NCBI GenBank assembly: GCA_039714395.1 | Contig: JBDLJH010000008.1 | Span: 69,155-133,154 of the forward strand | Origin: JAPHSX01 sp039714395 | Lineage (GTDB): Bacteria > Pseudomonadota > Gammaproteobacteria > Thiohalomonadales > Thiohalomonadaceae | DNA length: 64,000 nucleotides | Direction of reading: 5' to 3' | Shown here: positions 44,775 through 54,264 of the stretch, piece by piece | Position numbering within the stretch: position 1 is the first letter of the stretch | Layout: each line of letters opens with the position of its first letter | Program-made: the position numbers and the translations under genes | Notes under the pieces: generated by a model | What the model saw: only the letters and a program-made list of their open reading frames with translations | What the model was told of the DNA's origin: nothing | The model's database searches: none

Positions 44775-45449
44775 ATGAAAGCGATGATTTTAGCGGCGGG
44801 TCGGGGTGAGCGAATGCGCCCGCTTACCGACCATACTCCAAAGCCGCTTTTGTCGGTGGGAAACAAGCGGCTTATCGAGTACCACCTGGAGGCACTGGCC
44901 AGTGCCGGTTTTGATGAGGTGGTCATTAATCATGCCCACCTGGGTGAGCAGATCGAGCAGGTGCTGGGTGGCGGTGAGCGTTACGGAGTGAGGATTCACT
45001 ACTCGCCGGAAGCTGGGGCGCTGGAGACCGGTGGCGGAATCTTTCGTGCTCTGCCGCTACTCGGTGATGAGCCCTTCGTGGTGGTTAATGGTGATGTCTG
45101 GTGCGACTATCCCTTTGCTCGCCTGCGTGGGCGGGAGGTGCAGGGCGCACATCTGGTGCTGGTGCCCAATCCACCGCAGCACCTGGCGGGTGATTTTGTG
45201 TTGCGTGGTGAGACGGTGTCCGATGAAGGGGGGGGCGAGCGGCTGACCTTCTCCGGTATCGGCCTCTATCATCCATCACTATTCGATGGGTGCGAGGCGG
45301 GGGCTTTCCCGCTGGCACCGCTGTTGCGCCGGGCGATGGCCATGGGAAAGGTGAGTGGTGAGTGTTTCGATGGCCAGTGGTTTGATATCGGTACCCCCGA
45401 GCGGCTGCAACAACTCGATGCGATGCTGCCAGGCGAGGAGCTGCGCTGA
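44775..45449 (+). CDS. murU: N-acetylmuramate alpha-1-phosphate uridylyltransferase
   Basis: This 224-residue nucleotidyltransferase has the signature LAAGRGERMRPLTDHTPKPLL, the NGDVWCD metal motif and a C-terminal WFDIGTPERL. MurU makes UDP-MurNAc from MurNAc-1-phosphate, the product of AmgK. In Pseudomonas the two genes adjoin; here lepB and a Sel1 gene lie between. Its TGA overlaps the next ATG by one base. Confidence 0.92.
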   Translation: MKAMILAAGRGERMRPLTDHTPKPLLSVGNKRLIEYHLEALASAGFDEVVINHAHLGEQIEQVLGGGERYGVRIHYSPEAGALETGGGIFRALPLLGDEPFVVVNGDVWCDYPFARLRGREVQGAHLVLVPNPPQHLAGDFVLRGETVSDEGGGERLTFSGIGLYHPSLFDGCEAGAFPLAPLLRRAMAMGKVSGECFDGQWFDIGTPERLQQLDAMLPGEELR

Positions 45450-46882
45450 TGGGACAGGAGATTAGTGGCAGCCACTTTCGCAAGGAGGATTTTGACCGCT
45501 TCTCCCGTCACCTGACGGAGGAGACCATACTGTTGCAGCGCCTGTTTGACGACAGGGCCTTATCATCTCGCCACGGTAGCGGTGGCTTCGAACTGGAGGC
45601 GTGGCTGGTGGACAGGGCGGGCTGCCCGGCACCGATCAATGAGCAGTATCTTGCCCTGCTAGGGGATGAGGCGCTGTTCAGCCCGGAACTCTCCCAGTTT
45701 AATGTCGAGCTAAACTCTACGCCGCTACAGGTGGAGGGGAATGCACTTTCTCGCATGCACCGCGAGTTGCAGGGCAATTGGGACTACTGTCGTAGCGTGG
45801 CTCAGGGGCTTGATGCGGATCTGGTGATGGTGGGCATTTTGCCCACAGTGCGCGATGAGATGCTTAGCCTTAGGTACATGTCGGACATGGAGCGCTATCG
45901 TGCCCTTAATGAGCAGGTGCTCAGGCTGCGCCGGGGCAAGCCGCTGCACCTCGATATTCATGGCTTGCAGCACCTGAGTACGGAACATAGTGATGTCATG
46001 CTGGAGGCGGCGACCACCTCCTTCCAGATCCATCTGCAGGTGGATCAGGACCGCGCGGTGCGCTACTACAATGCGATGCAGATCCTCTCTGCGCCGATGG
46101 TTGCATTGAGTGCCAATTCGCCGCTGCTGTTTGGCAAACGGTTGTGGCAGGAGACTCGCATTCCGTTGTTTGAGCAGGCGGTGGCGGTGGGTGGTATCGA
46201 TGGGGCTGCCTTCGGACCGATGAAGCGCGTCTCCTTCGGTACCGGCTATGCCCGTCACTCCCTGATGGAGACCTTTAGCGAAAATCACGATCACTTCCCT
46301 ATTCTGCTACCGGTGGATCTGGGTGATGAGGCGGCACGATTTAACCACCTGCGTCTGCACAATGGCACTATCTGGCGCTGGAATCGTCCGCTCATCGGCT
46401 TTGATGAAGATGGTACCCCCCACCTGCGCATTGAGCACCGGGTGATCCCCTCCGGTCCCAGTGTGCTCGATACCATGGCCAATACGGCCTTCTTCTTTGG
46501 TCTGGTATATAGCCTGGCCGAGCAGGATGAAGCGCCAGAGCACCACCTTGATTTTGCTGCTGCCCGTGACAATTTCTATCAGGCGGCGAGGCTGGGTCTG
46601 GCAGCCCCCGTTGACTGGATAGAGGGTAGTCACGGTCGCATGCTGGATCTATTGCTGGCCCTGTTGCCACGAGCGCGTGAGGGGCTGCAACGCCAGGGTT
46701 GCAGCGATGCCGATATTGAACTCTACCTCGGTGTGATTGAGGCGCGATTACAGAACGGGCAGACCGGTTCTGCCTGGCAGCTCGGTTGGCTGGATTGCCA
46801 CGGCGAGGATCTCGGCGCACTGGTTGCGGCCTACCGTGAGCGCCAGGATAGCGGTGAGCCGGTGCATCGCTGGAAGATCTAA
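45449..46882 (+). CDS. GCS2-type amidoligase (glutamate-cysteine ligase family)
   Basis: This 477-residue protein has the GCS2 carboxylate-amine ligase fold: FELEAWLVD near residue 45, FNVELNSTP near 87, the LEAATTSFQIHLQVD core, SPLLFGKRLWQETR, and RIEHRVIPSGPS. Family members join an amino acid to another amine using ATP. The exact product is unknown, and it lacks close resemblance to E. coli GshA. It overlaps murU by one base and is followed at 17 bases by an M14 hydrolase, a pairing expected if one makes and the other cuts an amide bond. Confidence 0.85.
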   Translation: MGQEISGSHFRKEDFDRFSRHLTEETILLQRLFDDRALSSRHGSGGFELEAWLVDRAGCPAPINEQYLALLGDEALFSPELSQFNVELNSTPLQVEGNALSRMHRELQGNWDYCRSVAQGLDADLVMVGILPTVRDEMLSLRYMSDMERYRALNEQVLRLRRGKPLHLDIHGLQHLSTEHSDVMLEAATTSFQIHLQVDQDRAVRYYNAMQILSAPMVALSANSPLLFGKRLWQETRIPLFEQAVAVGGIDGAAFGPMKRVSFGTGYARHSLMETFSENHDHFPILLPVDLGDEAARFNHLRLHNGTIWRWNRPLIGFDEDGTPHLRIEHRVIPSGPSVLDTMANTAFFFGLVYSLAEQDEAPEHHLDFAAARDNFYQAARLGLAAPVDWIEGSHGRMLDLLLALLPRAREGLQRQGCSDADIELYLGVIEARLQNGQTGSAWQLGWLDCHGEDLGALVAAYRERQDSGEPVHRWKI

Positions 46883-46898
46883 TTTTAAAGAGAATGTA

Positions 46899-47897
46899 AT
46901 GCTGACAGAATTGAATGCGATACCAGATGGGCTGCTGGAGCTGCCGGCCAACGAGTTGTACCAGCGCCTCGATGGACCGACCCTGATCCATCTGCCGGGG
47001 CGTAATCCAGAGCCGCTGTTTGTCTCGGTGCTGTTGCACGGTAACGAGGATACCGGCTGGGAGGCGATGTGCCAGCTGCTGACAAAGTATCAGGACGGTG
47101 AGCTACCCCGGGCACTTTCACTCTTCATTGGTAATGTCTCGGCGGCGAAGGGCGGGGCACGCCGTCTAGACGGTCAGCACGACTACAATCGTATCTGGAA
47201 AGGTGACGGTGATGAGGAGCACAAAATGGCGCAGCAGATCATTGAGACGATGCGCCAACGCCAGGTCTTCGCCAGTATCGACATCCACAATAATACCGGC
47301 CTCAATCCGCACTACGCCTGCATTAATGTACGGGACCACCGCTTTCTGCATCTGGCGATTTTGTTTAGTCGTACCGTGGTTTACTTCATCAGTCCCGATG
47401 CGGTGCAGTCGATGGCATTTAGTAAGTTATGTCCGGCAGTGACGGTGGAGTGTGGCAAGGTAGGGCTGCGCCACTCTACCGAGCATGCACTGGAGTTCGT
47501 GGAGGCTGCACTACATCTGGATCACTTTCCTGATCATCCTGTCTCTTCCCATGACTATGAGCTGTTTCACACCGTTGCCACGGTCAAGGTGCCTGAGTCG
47601 ATTAGCTTTGGTTTTGAGCCACAGGGGGGGGAGCTTGCCTTCTCCCCTGATCTTGACCACCTCAATTTCCGCGAGCTTCCTAGTGGCACCTTGCTGGCAC
47701 AATTGCATAGTGAGTCGGCACGACTAGAGGCTTGGGATGAGGCAGGGGAGGATGTGAGTGAACGTTTCTTTGTTAATGACAGTGGCAGTTTGAAGACCCG
47801 TCTGCCGCTCATGCCCTCAATGCTGACACTCAATGAAGAGGTTATTCGTCAGGACTGTCTCTGTTATTTGATGGAGCGACTCCCCGCGCTTAGCTGA
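46899..47897 (+). CDS. M14/AstE-like zinc amidohydrolase
   Basis: This 332-residue protein has the succinylglutamate desuccinylase/aspartoacylase fold: HxxE ligands in LLHGNEDTGW (about 49), the second His in DIHNNTGLNPHYACI (about 130) and the catalytic Glu in TVECGKVG (about 188). It should hydrolyse an N-acyl or isopeptide amide. I start at the ATG at 46899 with AAAGAGA upstream; the frame upstream overlaps the previous gene. It forms an operon with murU and the amidoligase gene. Confidence 0.85.
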   Translation: MLTELNAIPDGLLELPANELYQRLDGPTLIHLPGRNPEPLFVSVLLHGNEDTGWEAMCQLLTKYQDGELPRALSLFIGNVSAAKGGARRLDGQHDYNRIWKGDGDEEHKMAQQIIETMRQRQVFASIDIHNNTGLNPHYACINVRDHRFLHLAILFSRTVVYFISPDAVQSMAFSKLCPAVTVECGKVGLRHSTEHALEFVEAALHLDHFPDHPVSSHDYELFHTVATVKVPESISFGFEPQGGELAFSPDLDHLNFRELPSGTLLAQLHSESARLEAWDEAGEDVSERFFVNDSGSLKTRLPLMPSMLTLNEEVIRQDCLCYLMERLPALS

Positions 47898-48094
47898 GTT
47901 TATCTTGTTGATTTTAAATATAAAATACGCTGTTTTTTTGGTGGATCTATATTGTGTGTGCCGGTTCACAGTTCGTCATATCTGACCTCATGCCATGGAA
48001 TTCTGAACACTGTGTCACAGAAAAATAGCTCTGTGTGCCCCAATCTTAGCGTCAAGCCAAAGAGATTCTGGCCGGGCCAGATGGGGAGAGCGAG

Positions 48095-48442
48095 ATGAAC
48101 AAGCCGTATGTTGTGGTTTTTACCGGAGATATTATCCTCGGTGTTGATGTCGGAACGGTAAAGAGTAATCTCGTACTCTCAACTGGCATTAGTGATGCCA
48201 GGGCCAGCAAGTTGTTTGGTCGTGGTGAGGTAGTCCTCAAGCATTACGCCACCGCAGCTGAGGCCGAGCGTCTTGCCGAAAAGTTCTATCAGGCGGGTGC
48301 CATTTGCGATATTCGTGATTCCCGCCTTAGCTCAAAGAATCCTGGTGCCGAGGTTGGTGGCGAGAGTTCACTGGTGCGTATGCTCAGGCATTTCACCGGT
48401 AATGGTCGCCGTAATGCCGCTCGTAAACAGAAACAGGCCTGA
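48095..48442 (+). CDS. Hypothetical protein (115 aa)
   Basis: I do not recognise a named family. The first 75 residues look like a small domain (VVVFTGDII, VKSNLVLSTGISDARASKLFGRGEVVLKH, AERLAEKFYQAGAICDIRD) of a type seen at the N-terminus of various bacterial membrane proteins. The C-terminal 35 residues are basic and low-complexity. No membrane segment. The ATG follows GGGGAGAGCGAG. It converges with purT. Confidence 0.65.
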   Translation: MNKPYVVVFTGDIILGVDVGTVKSNLVLSTGISDARASKLFGRGEVVLKHYATAAEAERLAEKFYQAGAICDIRDSRLSSKNPGAEVGGESSLVRMLRHFTGNGRRNAARKQKQA

Positions 48443-48487
48443 TTCGACTTCTACGGCGAGTTCTCTCTCCCGCTGTACTCTGATCCC

Positions 48488-49687
48488 CTACAATTTTACA
48501 GGCCTGACCCTGGCCGCTGATAATTTGGCCCTTTCCCGGCACTCCCCACTATCTTTACCATAGGCTAGCGCCACCCCCATGCGTCGTCGCGTGAATGACT
48601 CGGGCTTACCGAACAGGCGCAGCTCGGTATCGGGAACCCGCATCGCCTCCTCGACTCCCTCAAAGGCGATCCCCACCTCCTCCATACTGCCGTAGATTAC
48701 GGCACTGGCCCCGGCGTTACGCAGGGTGGTGGAGACCGGTAGCCCCAGGATGGCGCGGGCATGCAGTTCAAACTCGTTTTGCCACTGGGTCGCCATGGTG
48801 ACCATGCCGGTGTCGTGGGGGCGGGGGGAGACCTCACTGAACCAGACCTCATCTCCTTTAATGAACAGTTCCACCCCAAACAGGCCAAGTCCACCCAGGC
48901 TGGTGGTGACCCTGGCGGCAATTTCGCGGGAGCGCTCAAGCGCCAGTGGTGGCATCGGTTGCGGTTGCCAGCTCTCCACATAGTCCCCCTCCTGCTGGAG
49001 GTGGCCGATAGGCTCGCAGAAGTGGGTCTCTATCTCGCCGTTCTCACCCATTGCGCGCACCGTCAGCAGGGTGATCTCGTAGTCGAATTGAATCATCTGC
49101 TCGACGATCACCCGCCCCTGGTCAATACGGCTGCCCGATTTTGCATATTCCCAGGCGCGATCAAGATCTTCTGCACTCCTGAGGGTCGACTGTCCCTTGC
49201 CCGATGAGGACATCACCGGCTTGACGATACAGGGGTAACCGATGCCACCATTGATGGCTGCTTCAACCTCCTCGCGTGACTGGGCGAAGGCGTAGCGGGA
49301 GCAGGCCACTCCCAGCTCCTCTGCGGCAAGGCGGCGGATCCCCTCGCGATTCATTGTCAGTTGGGTGGCACGGGCAGTGGGGATTACCGTTGCCACTCCA
49401 TCTGTCTCGATGCGCGCCAGCTCATCGGTGGCGATGGCTTCGATCTCCGGTACGATGAGAGCGGGACGTTCCCGCTCCACCAGTGCACGTAGCTGTGTTG
49501 CATCGGCCATGTTGATCACATGGTGGCGGTGGGCGACCTGATGGCCGGGGGCATTATCGTAGCGGTCGACGGCGATCACCTCTACGCCGAGGCGTTGCAG
49601 GGCGATGATTACCTCTTTACCCAGTTCGCCACTGCCAAGTAGCATTACACGGGTGGCGTTAGGGGAAAGCGGGGTGCCAAGTTTCAT
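48488..49687 (-). CDS. purT: Formate-dependent phosphoribosylglycinamide formyltransferase
   Basis: This 399-residue ATP-grasp enzyme is PurT: VMLLGSGELGKEVIIALQRLGVEVIAVDRY at the N-terminus, KPVMSSSGKGQST in the central grasp region and EVSPRPHDTGMVTMATQ in the C-terminal part. It makes formyl-GAR from GAR, formate and ATP in purine synthesis. E. coli PurT has 392 residues. It appears monocistronic. Confidence 0.95.
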   Translation of the reverse strand: MKLGTPLSPNATRVMLLGSGELGKEVIIALQRLGVEVIAVDRYDNAPGHQVAHRHHVINMADATQLRALVERERPALIVPEIEAIATDELARIETDGVATVIPTARATQLTMNREGIRRLAAEELGVACSRYAFAQSREEVEAAINGGIGYPCIVKPVMSSSGKGQSTLRSAEDLDRAWEYAKSGSRIDQGRVIVEQMIQFDYEITLLTVRAMGENGEIETHFCEPIGHLQQEGDYVESWQPQPMPPLALERSREIAARVTTSLGGLGLFGVELFIKGDEVWFSEVSPRPHDTGMVTMATQWQNEFELHARAILGLPVSTTLRNAGASAVIYGSMEEVGIAFEGVEEAMRVPDTELRLFGKPESFTRRRMGVALAYGKDSGECRERAKLSAARVRPVKL

Positions 49688-49857
49688 CTGTAGTTCTCCT
49701 TGCTAGGTAGGGGCATTTTACGAACAGGGCGTTGCGGGATAAAGCGCTTTCTTTTATGTGAGCATAATGCGATCGTTTTGTGATGTTTCTCGCCTATGCT
49801 TGTTCTGGTCACCGCTTATCTGGAGTGGGGATGGTGAATCGATTAAAAGGAAATGGA

Positions 49858-51771
49858 ATGGTTGGTTTTTCTCTGTTGCCACGCTCGCTCAATGCACAGC
49901 TACGCACGGCCTTACTGCTGTTGTTCATCGCTGCGGCAGGCAGTGTAGGCTTTACCCTTTATGAGCTGGATCTGAGGAAACATGATTATGTCATTCTTAA
50001 TCTGGCCGGGCAGTTGCGAGCTATCGCCCAGAATCTGGTACGTCAGAGCCTGCACTATCGTGATGTAAGGGTGGAGGATACGGTGGCACGTGCCCAGCAG
50101 GCCAGGATATTTGCCGAGACCATTAGTGAGCAGAGTGATACCTACGAGCGCATCGTCACCTCACTGAATAATCGTCTGCTGGAGCCTGAATTGACAGGTC
50201 GTAGTGACCCGCTGCGTTGCTCCTGGGATGAACAGTCGATCGCCCAGCTTAATCTCACGGCTGTTATCTGGCGTGAGTTTCGTCAGGGGCTGGATGTGGC
50301 GCTCACCTCGGGGGATACGGGTGCAGCCGTGGATTATATTCTCAGTCATGAGGCACACCTGAGCGCGGTATCGAAGAATTTGAGCAGTGCCTTTCAGATT
50401 ATGATGGAGGGCAAAATGGGGCTGATCGCTCTATTTAATAAAATCGCCCTGGTCGGTTTCCTTCTTATTATTGTGGTGTTACTGACACTCTTTACCTTCA
50501 CCTTTTCACTTCCGTTACGTACTACTCTATCGGGTATTGGACGTATCTCGCAGGGTGACTTTGGTTACCAGCTTCCTTCGCCAGGGGCTAATGAGATCGG
50601 CCAAATTACCAGTGCCTTTAATAGTCTCTCCTATCGCCTGCATGCCCTGTTTAGCCTTACGGACAAAATTAATCGTGCCGACTCGCTTGATGAGAGTCTG
50701 CTCTATGTTTTTGATGAATTCAGGGCGTTGCTGCCGTTGGAGTGGGTCGGCATGTTGTCGCTGGACGCAACAGGCAAAAACTTTGTACTGGAGCGCCGCT
50801 ATGCCGAGGGGAATACAGTCATGGATGAGGGGGAATGCTTTAGCTCTGATGGTTCTATGCTGGTCCGAGCCCTGCAGGATTCCAGGCCTCTGCACATTTC
50901 AGATCTTGAGAAAATGGTTGCTGAAAACCCGCAGGCACAGTTTGCCGCTCGTCTCCATGAGGAGGGCTATGGTTCGCTCCTTTTGTTTCCGTTGGCAAGC
51001 GAGGGGCAGTGGTCGGCCTTGCTAGCTTTTGCGGCAAAGGAGCGAGGTGCCTATAACCGCGATCATCTGGAACTACTGGGTAATATTGCCGCCCAGGTGA
51101 GTCATAGTTTTGAGAAAACGGTGGTCACCGAGAACCTGGTGATCTCGGCTATTACCGGTCTGGCCTCACTGGCGGAGAGTCGCGATACGGAGACCGGTGA
51201 TCACCTGTTACGTATGGCACGTTACTCGGCCATAGTCGCCGAGGAGCTGGGGCGTGAAGGGCCGTATGCCAGGCAGATTAGTAGCGACACGGTGCGAGAC
51301 ATCCTGCGTTTTGCGCCGATGCATGATATTGGCAAGGTGGGTATTGAGGATCGCATCCTGCTCAAGCCGGGTAAACTCGATGATGGTGAGCGTAGCGAGA
51401 TGGAACGGCATCCGCTGATAGGCGCAGAGGTGCTGCGCCGTTGCGAGCAGAAGATGAACGCGGTGGGTCATAGTGTCTTTCGTACCGGTATCGAGATCGC
51501 CGAGAGTCACCATGAAAAATACGATGGTAGTGGCTACCCGCATGGTCTTAAGGGTGAGGAGATCCCGCTCTCGGCACGTATTGTTGCGGTTGCCGATGTC
51601 TTTGATGCCCTTACATCCAAGCGCCCCTATAAGGAGGCGTGGTCAGTGGAGCGCACCCTGTTGGTGATGCAGGAGGAGGCAGGCGGCCACTTCGACCCAC
51701 AGGTGATTATTGCATTGCAACGGACCTTGCCGCGCATTATGGAAGTATACGAACAACACAAGCATGTATAG
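49858..51771 (+). CDS. Membrane HAMP-GAF-HD-GYP protein, probable cyclic-di-GMP phosphodiesterase
   Basis: This 637-residue protein has an N-terminal helix (about 20-38), a PilJ-like type IV methyl-accepting-type periplasmic domain, a second helix (about 195-220), HAMP, a GAF domain (about 290-440) and a canonical HD-GYP domain with HDIGKVGIEDRILLKPGKL and HHEKYDGSGYPHGL. It should hydrolyse cyclic-di-GMP in response to a periplasmic or cytosolic cue. I start at the ATG at 49858 with AAGGA upstream; ATGs at 49831 and 49780 are alternatives. A terminator follows at 51816. Confidence 0.88.
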   Translation: MVGFSLLPRSLNAQLRTALLLLFIAAAGSVGFTLYELDLRKHDYVILNLAGQLRAIAQNLVRQSLHYRDVRVEDTVARAQQARIFAETISEQSDTYERIVTSLNNRLLEPELTGRSDPLRCSWDEQSIAQLNLTAVIWREFRQGLDVALTSGDTGAAVDYILSHEAHLSAVSKNLSSAFQIMMEGKMGLIALFNKIALVGFLLIIVVLLTLFTFTFSLPLRTTLSGIGRISQGDFGYQLPSPGANEIGQITSAFNSLSYRLHALFSLTDKINRADSLDESLLYVFDEFRALLPLEWVGMLSLDATGKNFVLERRYAEGNTVMDEGECFSSDGSMLVRALQDSRPLHISDLEKMVAENPQAQFAARLHEEGYGSLLLFPLASEGQWSALLAFAAKERGAYNRDHLELLGNIAAQVSHSFEKTVVTENLVISAITGLASLAESRDTETGDHLLRMARYSAIVAEELGREGPYARQISSDTVRDILRFAPMHDIGKVGIEDRILLKPGKLDDGERSEMERHPLIGAEVLRRCEQKMNAVGHSVFRTGIEIAESHHEKYDGSGYPHGLKGEEIPLSARIVAVADVFDALTSKRPYKEAWSVERTLLVMQEEAGGHFDPQVIIALQRTLPRIMEVYEQHKHV

Positions 51772-51815
51772 AGACGTTGTCTCTATTTGTTAATGCTCCT
51801 CCCTCCTCATGTTCT

Positions 51816-51836
51816 GCCCCGAACGGGGCTCTTTTT
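51816..51836 (+). terminator. Rho-independent terminator after the HD-GYP gene
   Basis: GCCCCG-aa-CGGGGC hairpin followed by TCTTTTT. Confidence 0.75.
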
Positions 51837-51895
51837 GTCTCATGTTTACCTTCTTTTATACTCACTATAGAGTAGTTAAAAAAGGAGGATGAAAT

Positions 51896-52711
51896 ATGAG
51901 ATTAGCTGGATTCACTTTTTTTCTAGCCTGTTGTTCATTACTGCCGGGTATTGCTGCAGCAGAGGCCATGGTTCTGGTTCAGGGATATCTGGGTGAGGAT
52001 GATCCGTGGCGACGTAGCGGCGTCAGCACGGCCATTCAGCGTGCGGGCTGGCAGGATGGCGGGCACCTGATGGATGGCCCCGATGGGGTTCGACGCAATG
52101 GCCCTGGCAGTAAGGTGGCGAAAAGTTTCTATACCGTGGCCTTACCTACCGAGGCCCCGCTGCTTGCTCAGGTGCAATATCTGGAAAGGTACATGGCCTA
52201 TGTGCAGGCGCGCCATGAGGGAGAGTCGCTCTATCTGATTGGTCATTCTGCTGGTGGTGTGTTGGCCAGAATCTACATGGTGCGGCATCCCAGGGTGCGT
52301 ATTAGTGCCCTTATTACTATCGCCTCACCGCACCTGGGAACGGGTAGCGCCGAGGTGGGACTGATGGCCAGTCAGAGCCCACTCGGCTGGGTGGCCCCCT
52401 TTATGGGGGCACAGAGCCTCAATCGCTCGCAGGGGCTATATCACGATCTCTCCCGAGAGCAGCCGGGTAGCCTGCTCTACTGGCTTAACCGTCAGCCCCA
52501 TCCCCAGTCACGTTATGTTGCGGTGATCCACAAGGGCGGAGGTCTCTTTGGTTTGGGGGATATGGTGGTACCCGAGTGGAGTCAGGATATGAATAACGTT
52601 GCCAGCTTGCGCGGGGCGGTGGTGAGCCTGCAGGTGTCCGGTGAGCATCAGCTCAATGCAACCGATGGGGTGTTGTTACTGGATATTTTAAGCCGTCTGC
52701 AGAGATCTTGA
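51896..52711 (+). CDS. Exported alpha/beta-hydrolase (lipase-like)
   Basis: This 271-residue protein has a signal peptide (to about 23, AAAEA) and a lipase-type nucleophile elbow YLIGHSAGGVLARIY (Ser about 118). The acid and His are probably in the GLGDMVVPEWSQ and SGEHQLNATDG regions. A triacylglycerol lipase or phospholipase role is likely but the substrate cannot be read from sequence. AAGGAGG lies before the ATG. No lipase foldase gene is nearby. Confidence 0.82.
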   Translation: MRLAGFTFFLACCSLLPGIAAAEAMVLVQGYLGEDDPWRRSGVSTAIQRAGWQDGGHLMDGPDGVRRNGPGSKVAKSFYTVALPTEAPLLAQVQYLERYMAYVQARHEGESLYLIGHSAGGVLARIYMVRHPRVRISALITIASPHLGTGSAEVGLMASQSPLGWVAPFMGAQSLNRSQGLYHDLSREQPGSLLYWLNRQPHPQSRYVAVIHKGGGLFGLGDMVVPEWSQDMNNVASLRGAVVSLQVSGEHQLNATDGVLLLDILSRLQRS

Positions 52712-52866
52712 GTGATAGGCCACTTCTGGTTGATTTACTCGCAGGCCATCTGGTACAACCCTTTCTTGTACCGCAGGAGATAGCCTATTGATCATGAGAG
52801 TAGGTAGGGGTACTATACCCGACCTTATTTGTAGGTTGTTTATTAATTGAACCAAGGAGATTTACC

Positions 52867-53472
52867 GTGGGCGTACTTGTAGGCCGTGAGGCACCTGATT
52901 TTACCGCTAATGCTGTACTGGGCAATGGCGAGATTGTTCCCAACTTCAATCTGAAAGAGAGCATTAAAGGCAAGTATGCCGTTATCTTTTTCTATCCGCT
53001 CGATTTTACCTTTGTCTGCCCCTCTGAGCTGATCGCCTTCGATCACCGACTGGAGGAGTTTAAAAAGCGTAACGTAGAGGTGATCGGTGTCTCCATCGAT
53101 TCCCACTACACCCACAATGCCTGGCGTAACACCGCCATTAACGACGGTGGTATTGGTCAGGTCAAATACCCGCTGGTTGCCGACATCAACCACAACATCT
53201 GCCAGGCCTATGATGTAGAGCACCCGAAGGCCGGTGTTGCCTTCCGCGCCTCCTTCCTTATCGATACCGCTGGTAATGTTCGTCACCAGGTGGTTAACGA
53301 CCTGCCGCTGGGTCGTAACATCGATGAGATGTTGCGCATGATCGACGCCCTGCAGTTCACCGAAGAGCATGGCGAAGTCTGCCCCGCAGGCTGGAACAAG
53401 GGTGATACCGGTATGAAAGCGACCCCTGACGGTGTTGCTTCGTACCTGGCGGATAACGCCGACAAGCTGTAA
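52867..53472 (+). CDS. Typical 2-Cys peroxiredoxin
   Basis: This 201-residue AhpC/TSA-type protein has the peroxidatic Cys in FYPLDFTFVCPSELIAF (about 51) and the resolving Cys in GEVCPAGWNKGD (about 173). It reduces hydrogen peroxide and alkyl peroxides. The start is GTG with AAGGAGATTTACC upstream. No reductase partner (AhpF) is nearby. A strong bidirectional-looking hairpin follows at 53492. Confidence 0.95.
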   Translation: MGVLVGREAPDFTANAVLGNGEIVPNFNLKESIKGKYAVIFFYPLDFTFVCPSELIAFDHRLEEFKKRNVEVIGVSIDSHYTHNAWRNTAINDGGIGQVKYPLVADINHNICQAYDVEHPKAGVAFRASFLIDTAGNVRHQVVNDLPLGRNIDEMLRMIDALQFTEEHGEVCPAGWNKGDTGMKATPDGVASYLADNADKL

Positions 53473-53491
53473 GTCTCGACTTACTGTAAGC

Positions 53492-53527
53492 AAAAAGGCC
53501 GGACACCTAATGGTGTCCGGCCTTTTT
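53492..53527 (+). terminator. Rho-independent terminator after the peroxiredoxin gene
   Basis: AAAAAGGCCGGACACC-taat-GGTGTCCGGCCTTTTTT: a 16-bp stem with a T-run. Confidence 0.92.
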
Positions 53528-53701
53528 TGTGTCCGTTGTTTGTTTCTTTGCTGATTTGGCAGGTAACTATATTCTTAATAACTAATTAAAATGGTCGGAC
53601 TTGAATGCCGGCCGCTCTCAAGATAGATTGTGCGGTGTCAGCATTAAAATAATTTCAGGCTGATACATCGGTTCGATGTGGTTCTATGGGGGAGGTGCAT
53701 T

Positions 53702-53818
53702 ATGTTAGAGAAGGGTAAAGATTGCGCAAGCTGTATGAAATGCCGCTTTCGTTTTGCAATGCGACTTACCATTGCATTAACCTTTATCGGTATTGGTATC
53801 GCCTGGTATCTCCACTAA
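53702..53818 (+). CDS. Small Cys-rich membrane peptide (38 aa)
   Basis: An ATG with GGGGGAGG at a proper distance opens a 39-codon frame. The product has a CASCMKC cluster (residues 8-14) followed by a basic stretch and one membrane helix (about 19-36, LTIALTFIGIGIAWYL). The Cys spacing could bind a metal or undergo redox. I do not recognise it. It lies in the 450-base gap between the peroxiredoxin and DUF465 genes, after a terminator. Confidence 0.6.
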   Translation: MLEKGKDCASCMKCRFRFAMRLTIALTFIGIGIAWYLH

Positions 53819-53926
53819 ATGTTTCCTTAGCTAATAAATCTCGATAGAATAAGGGTATCTTTTCTATTGTCTGAAAGGCGCTCGACCAGAGCGACTGATT
53901 AAGGCCCTTATCGGAGGTATTTTGCC

Positions 53927-54166
53927 ATGATTGGTGAGCATCACGACCTGTTACACGAACTTCCCGAGTACCGTGACAAGATTCACGAGATGAAGACAGG
54001 CAATAACCACTTTGCCAAGCTGTTTGATCAGTATCATGAGGTGGATCACGAGGTTCGCCGTATTGAGCAGGGTATAGAGACCCCTTCGGATGACTACACC
54101 GAAGAGATGAAGAAGAAGCGTTTGGCGCTAAAGGATGAGCTGTTCCAGATGTTGAAGGCCGCCTGA
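53927..54166 (+). CDS. DUF465/YdcH-family protein
   Basis: This 79-residue, almost wholly helical, charged protein fits the YdcH (DUF465) family, with HHDLLHELPEYRDKIHEMK, HFAKLFDQYHEVDHEVRRIE and KKKRLALKDELFQML. Function is unknown. CGGAGG precedes the ATG. A terminator follows at 54191. Confidence 0.88.
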   Translation: MIGEHHDLLHELPEYRDKIHEMKTGNNHFAKLFDQYHEVDHEVRRIEQGIETPSDDYTEEMKKKRLALKDELFQMLKAA

Positions 54167-54190
54167 TTTAAAGAATCAGCGGGTTGAAAG

Positions 54191-54225
54191 AAAGGGGGGA
54201 TGCTGTGATGGCATCCCCCCTTTTT
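54191..54225 (+). terminator. Rho-independent terminator after the DUF465 gene
   Basis: AAAGGGGGGATGC pairs with GGCATCCCCCCTTT around a 7-base loop, followed by TTT. It also lies 40 bases from the stop of the convergent mutH. Confidence 0.85.
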
Positions 54226-54264
54226 ACTTTTATGACGAATTACTAATCAGGGCGAGGCTTAGTG

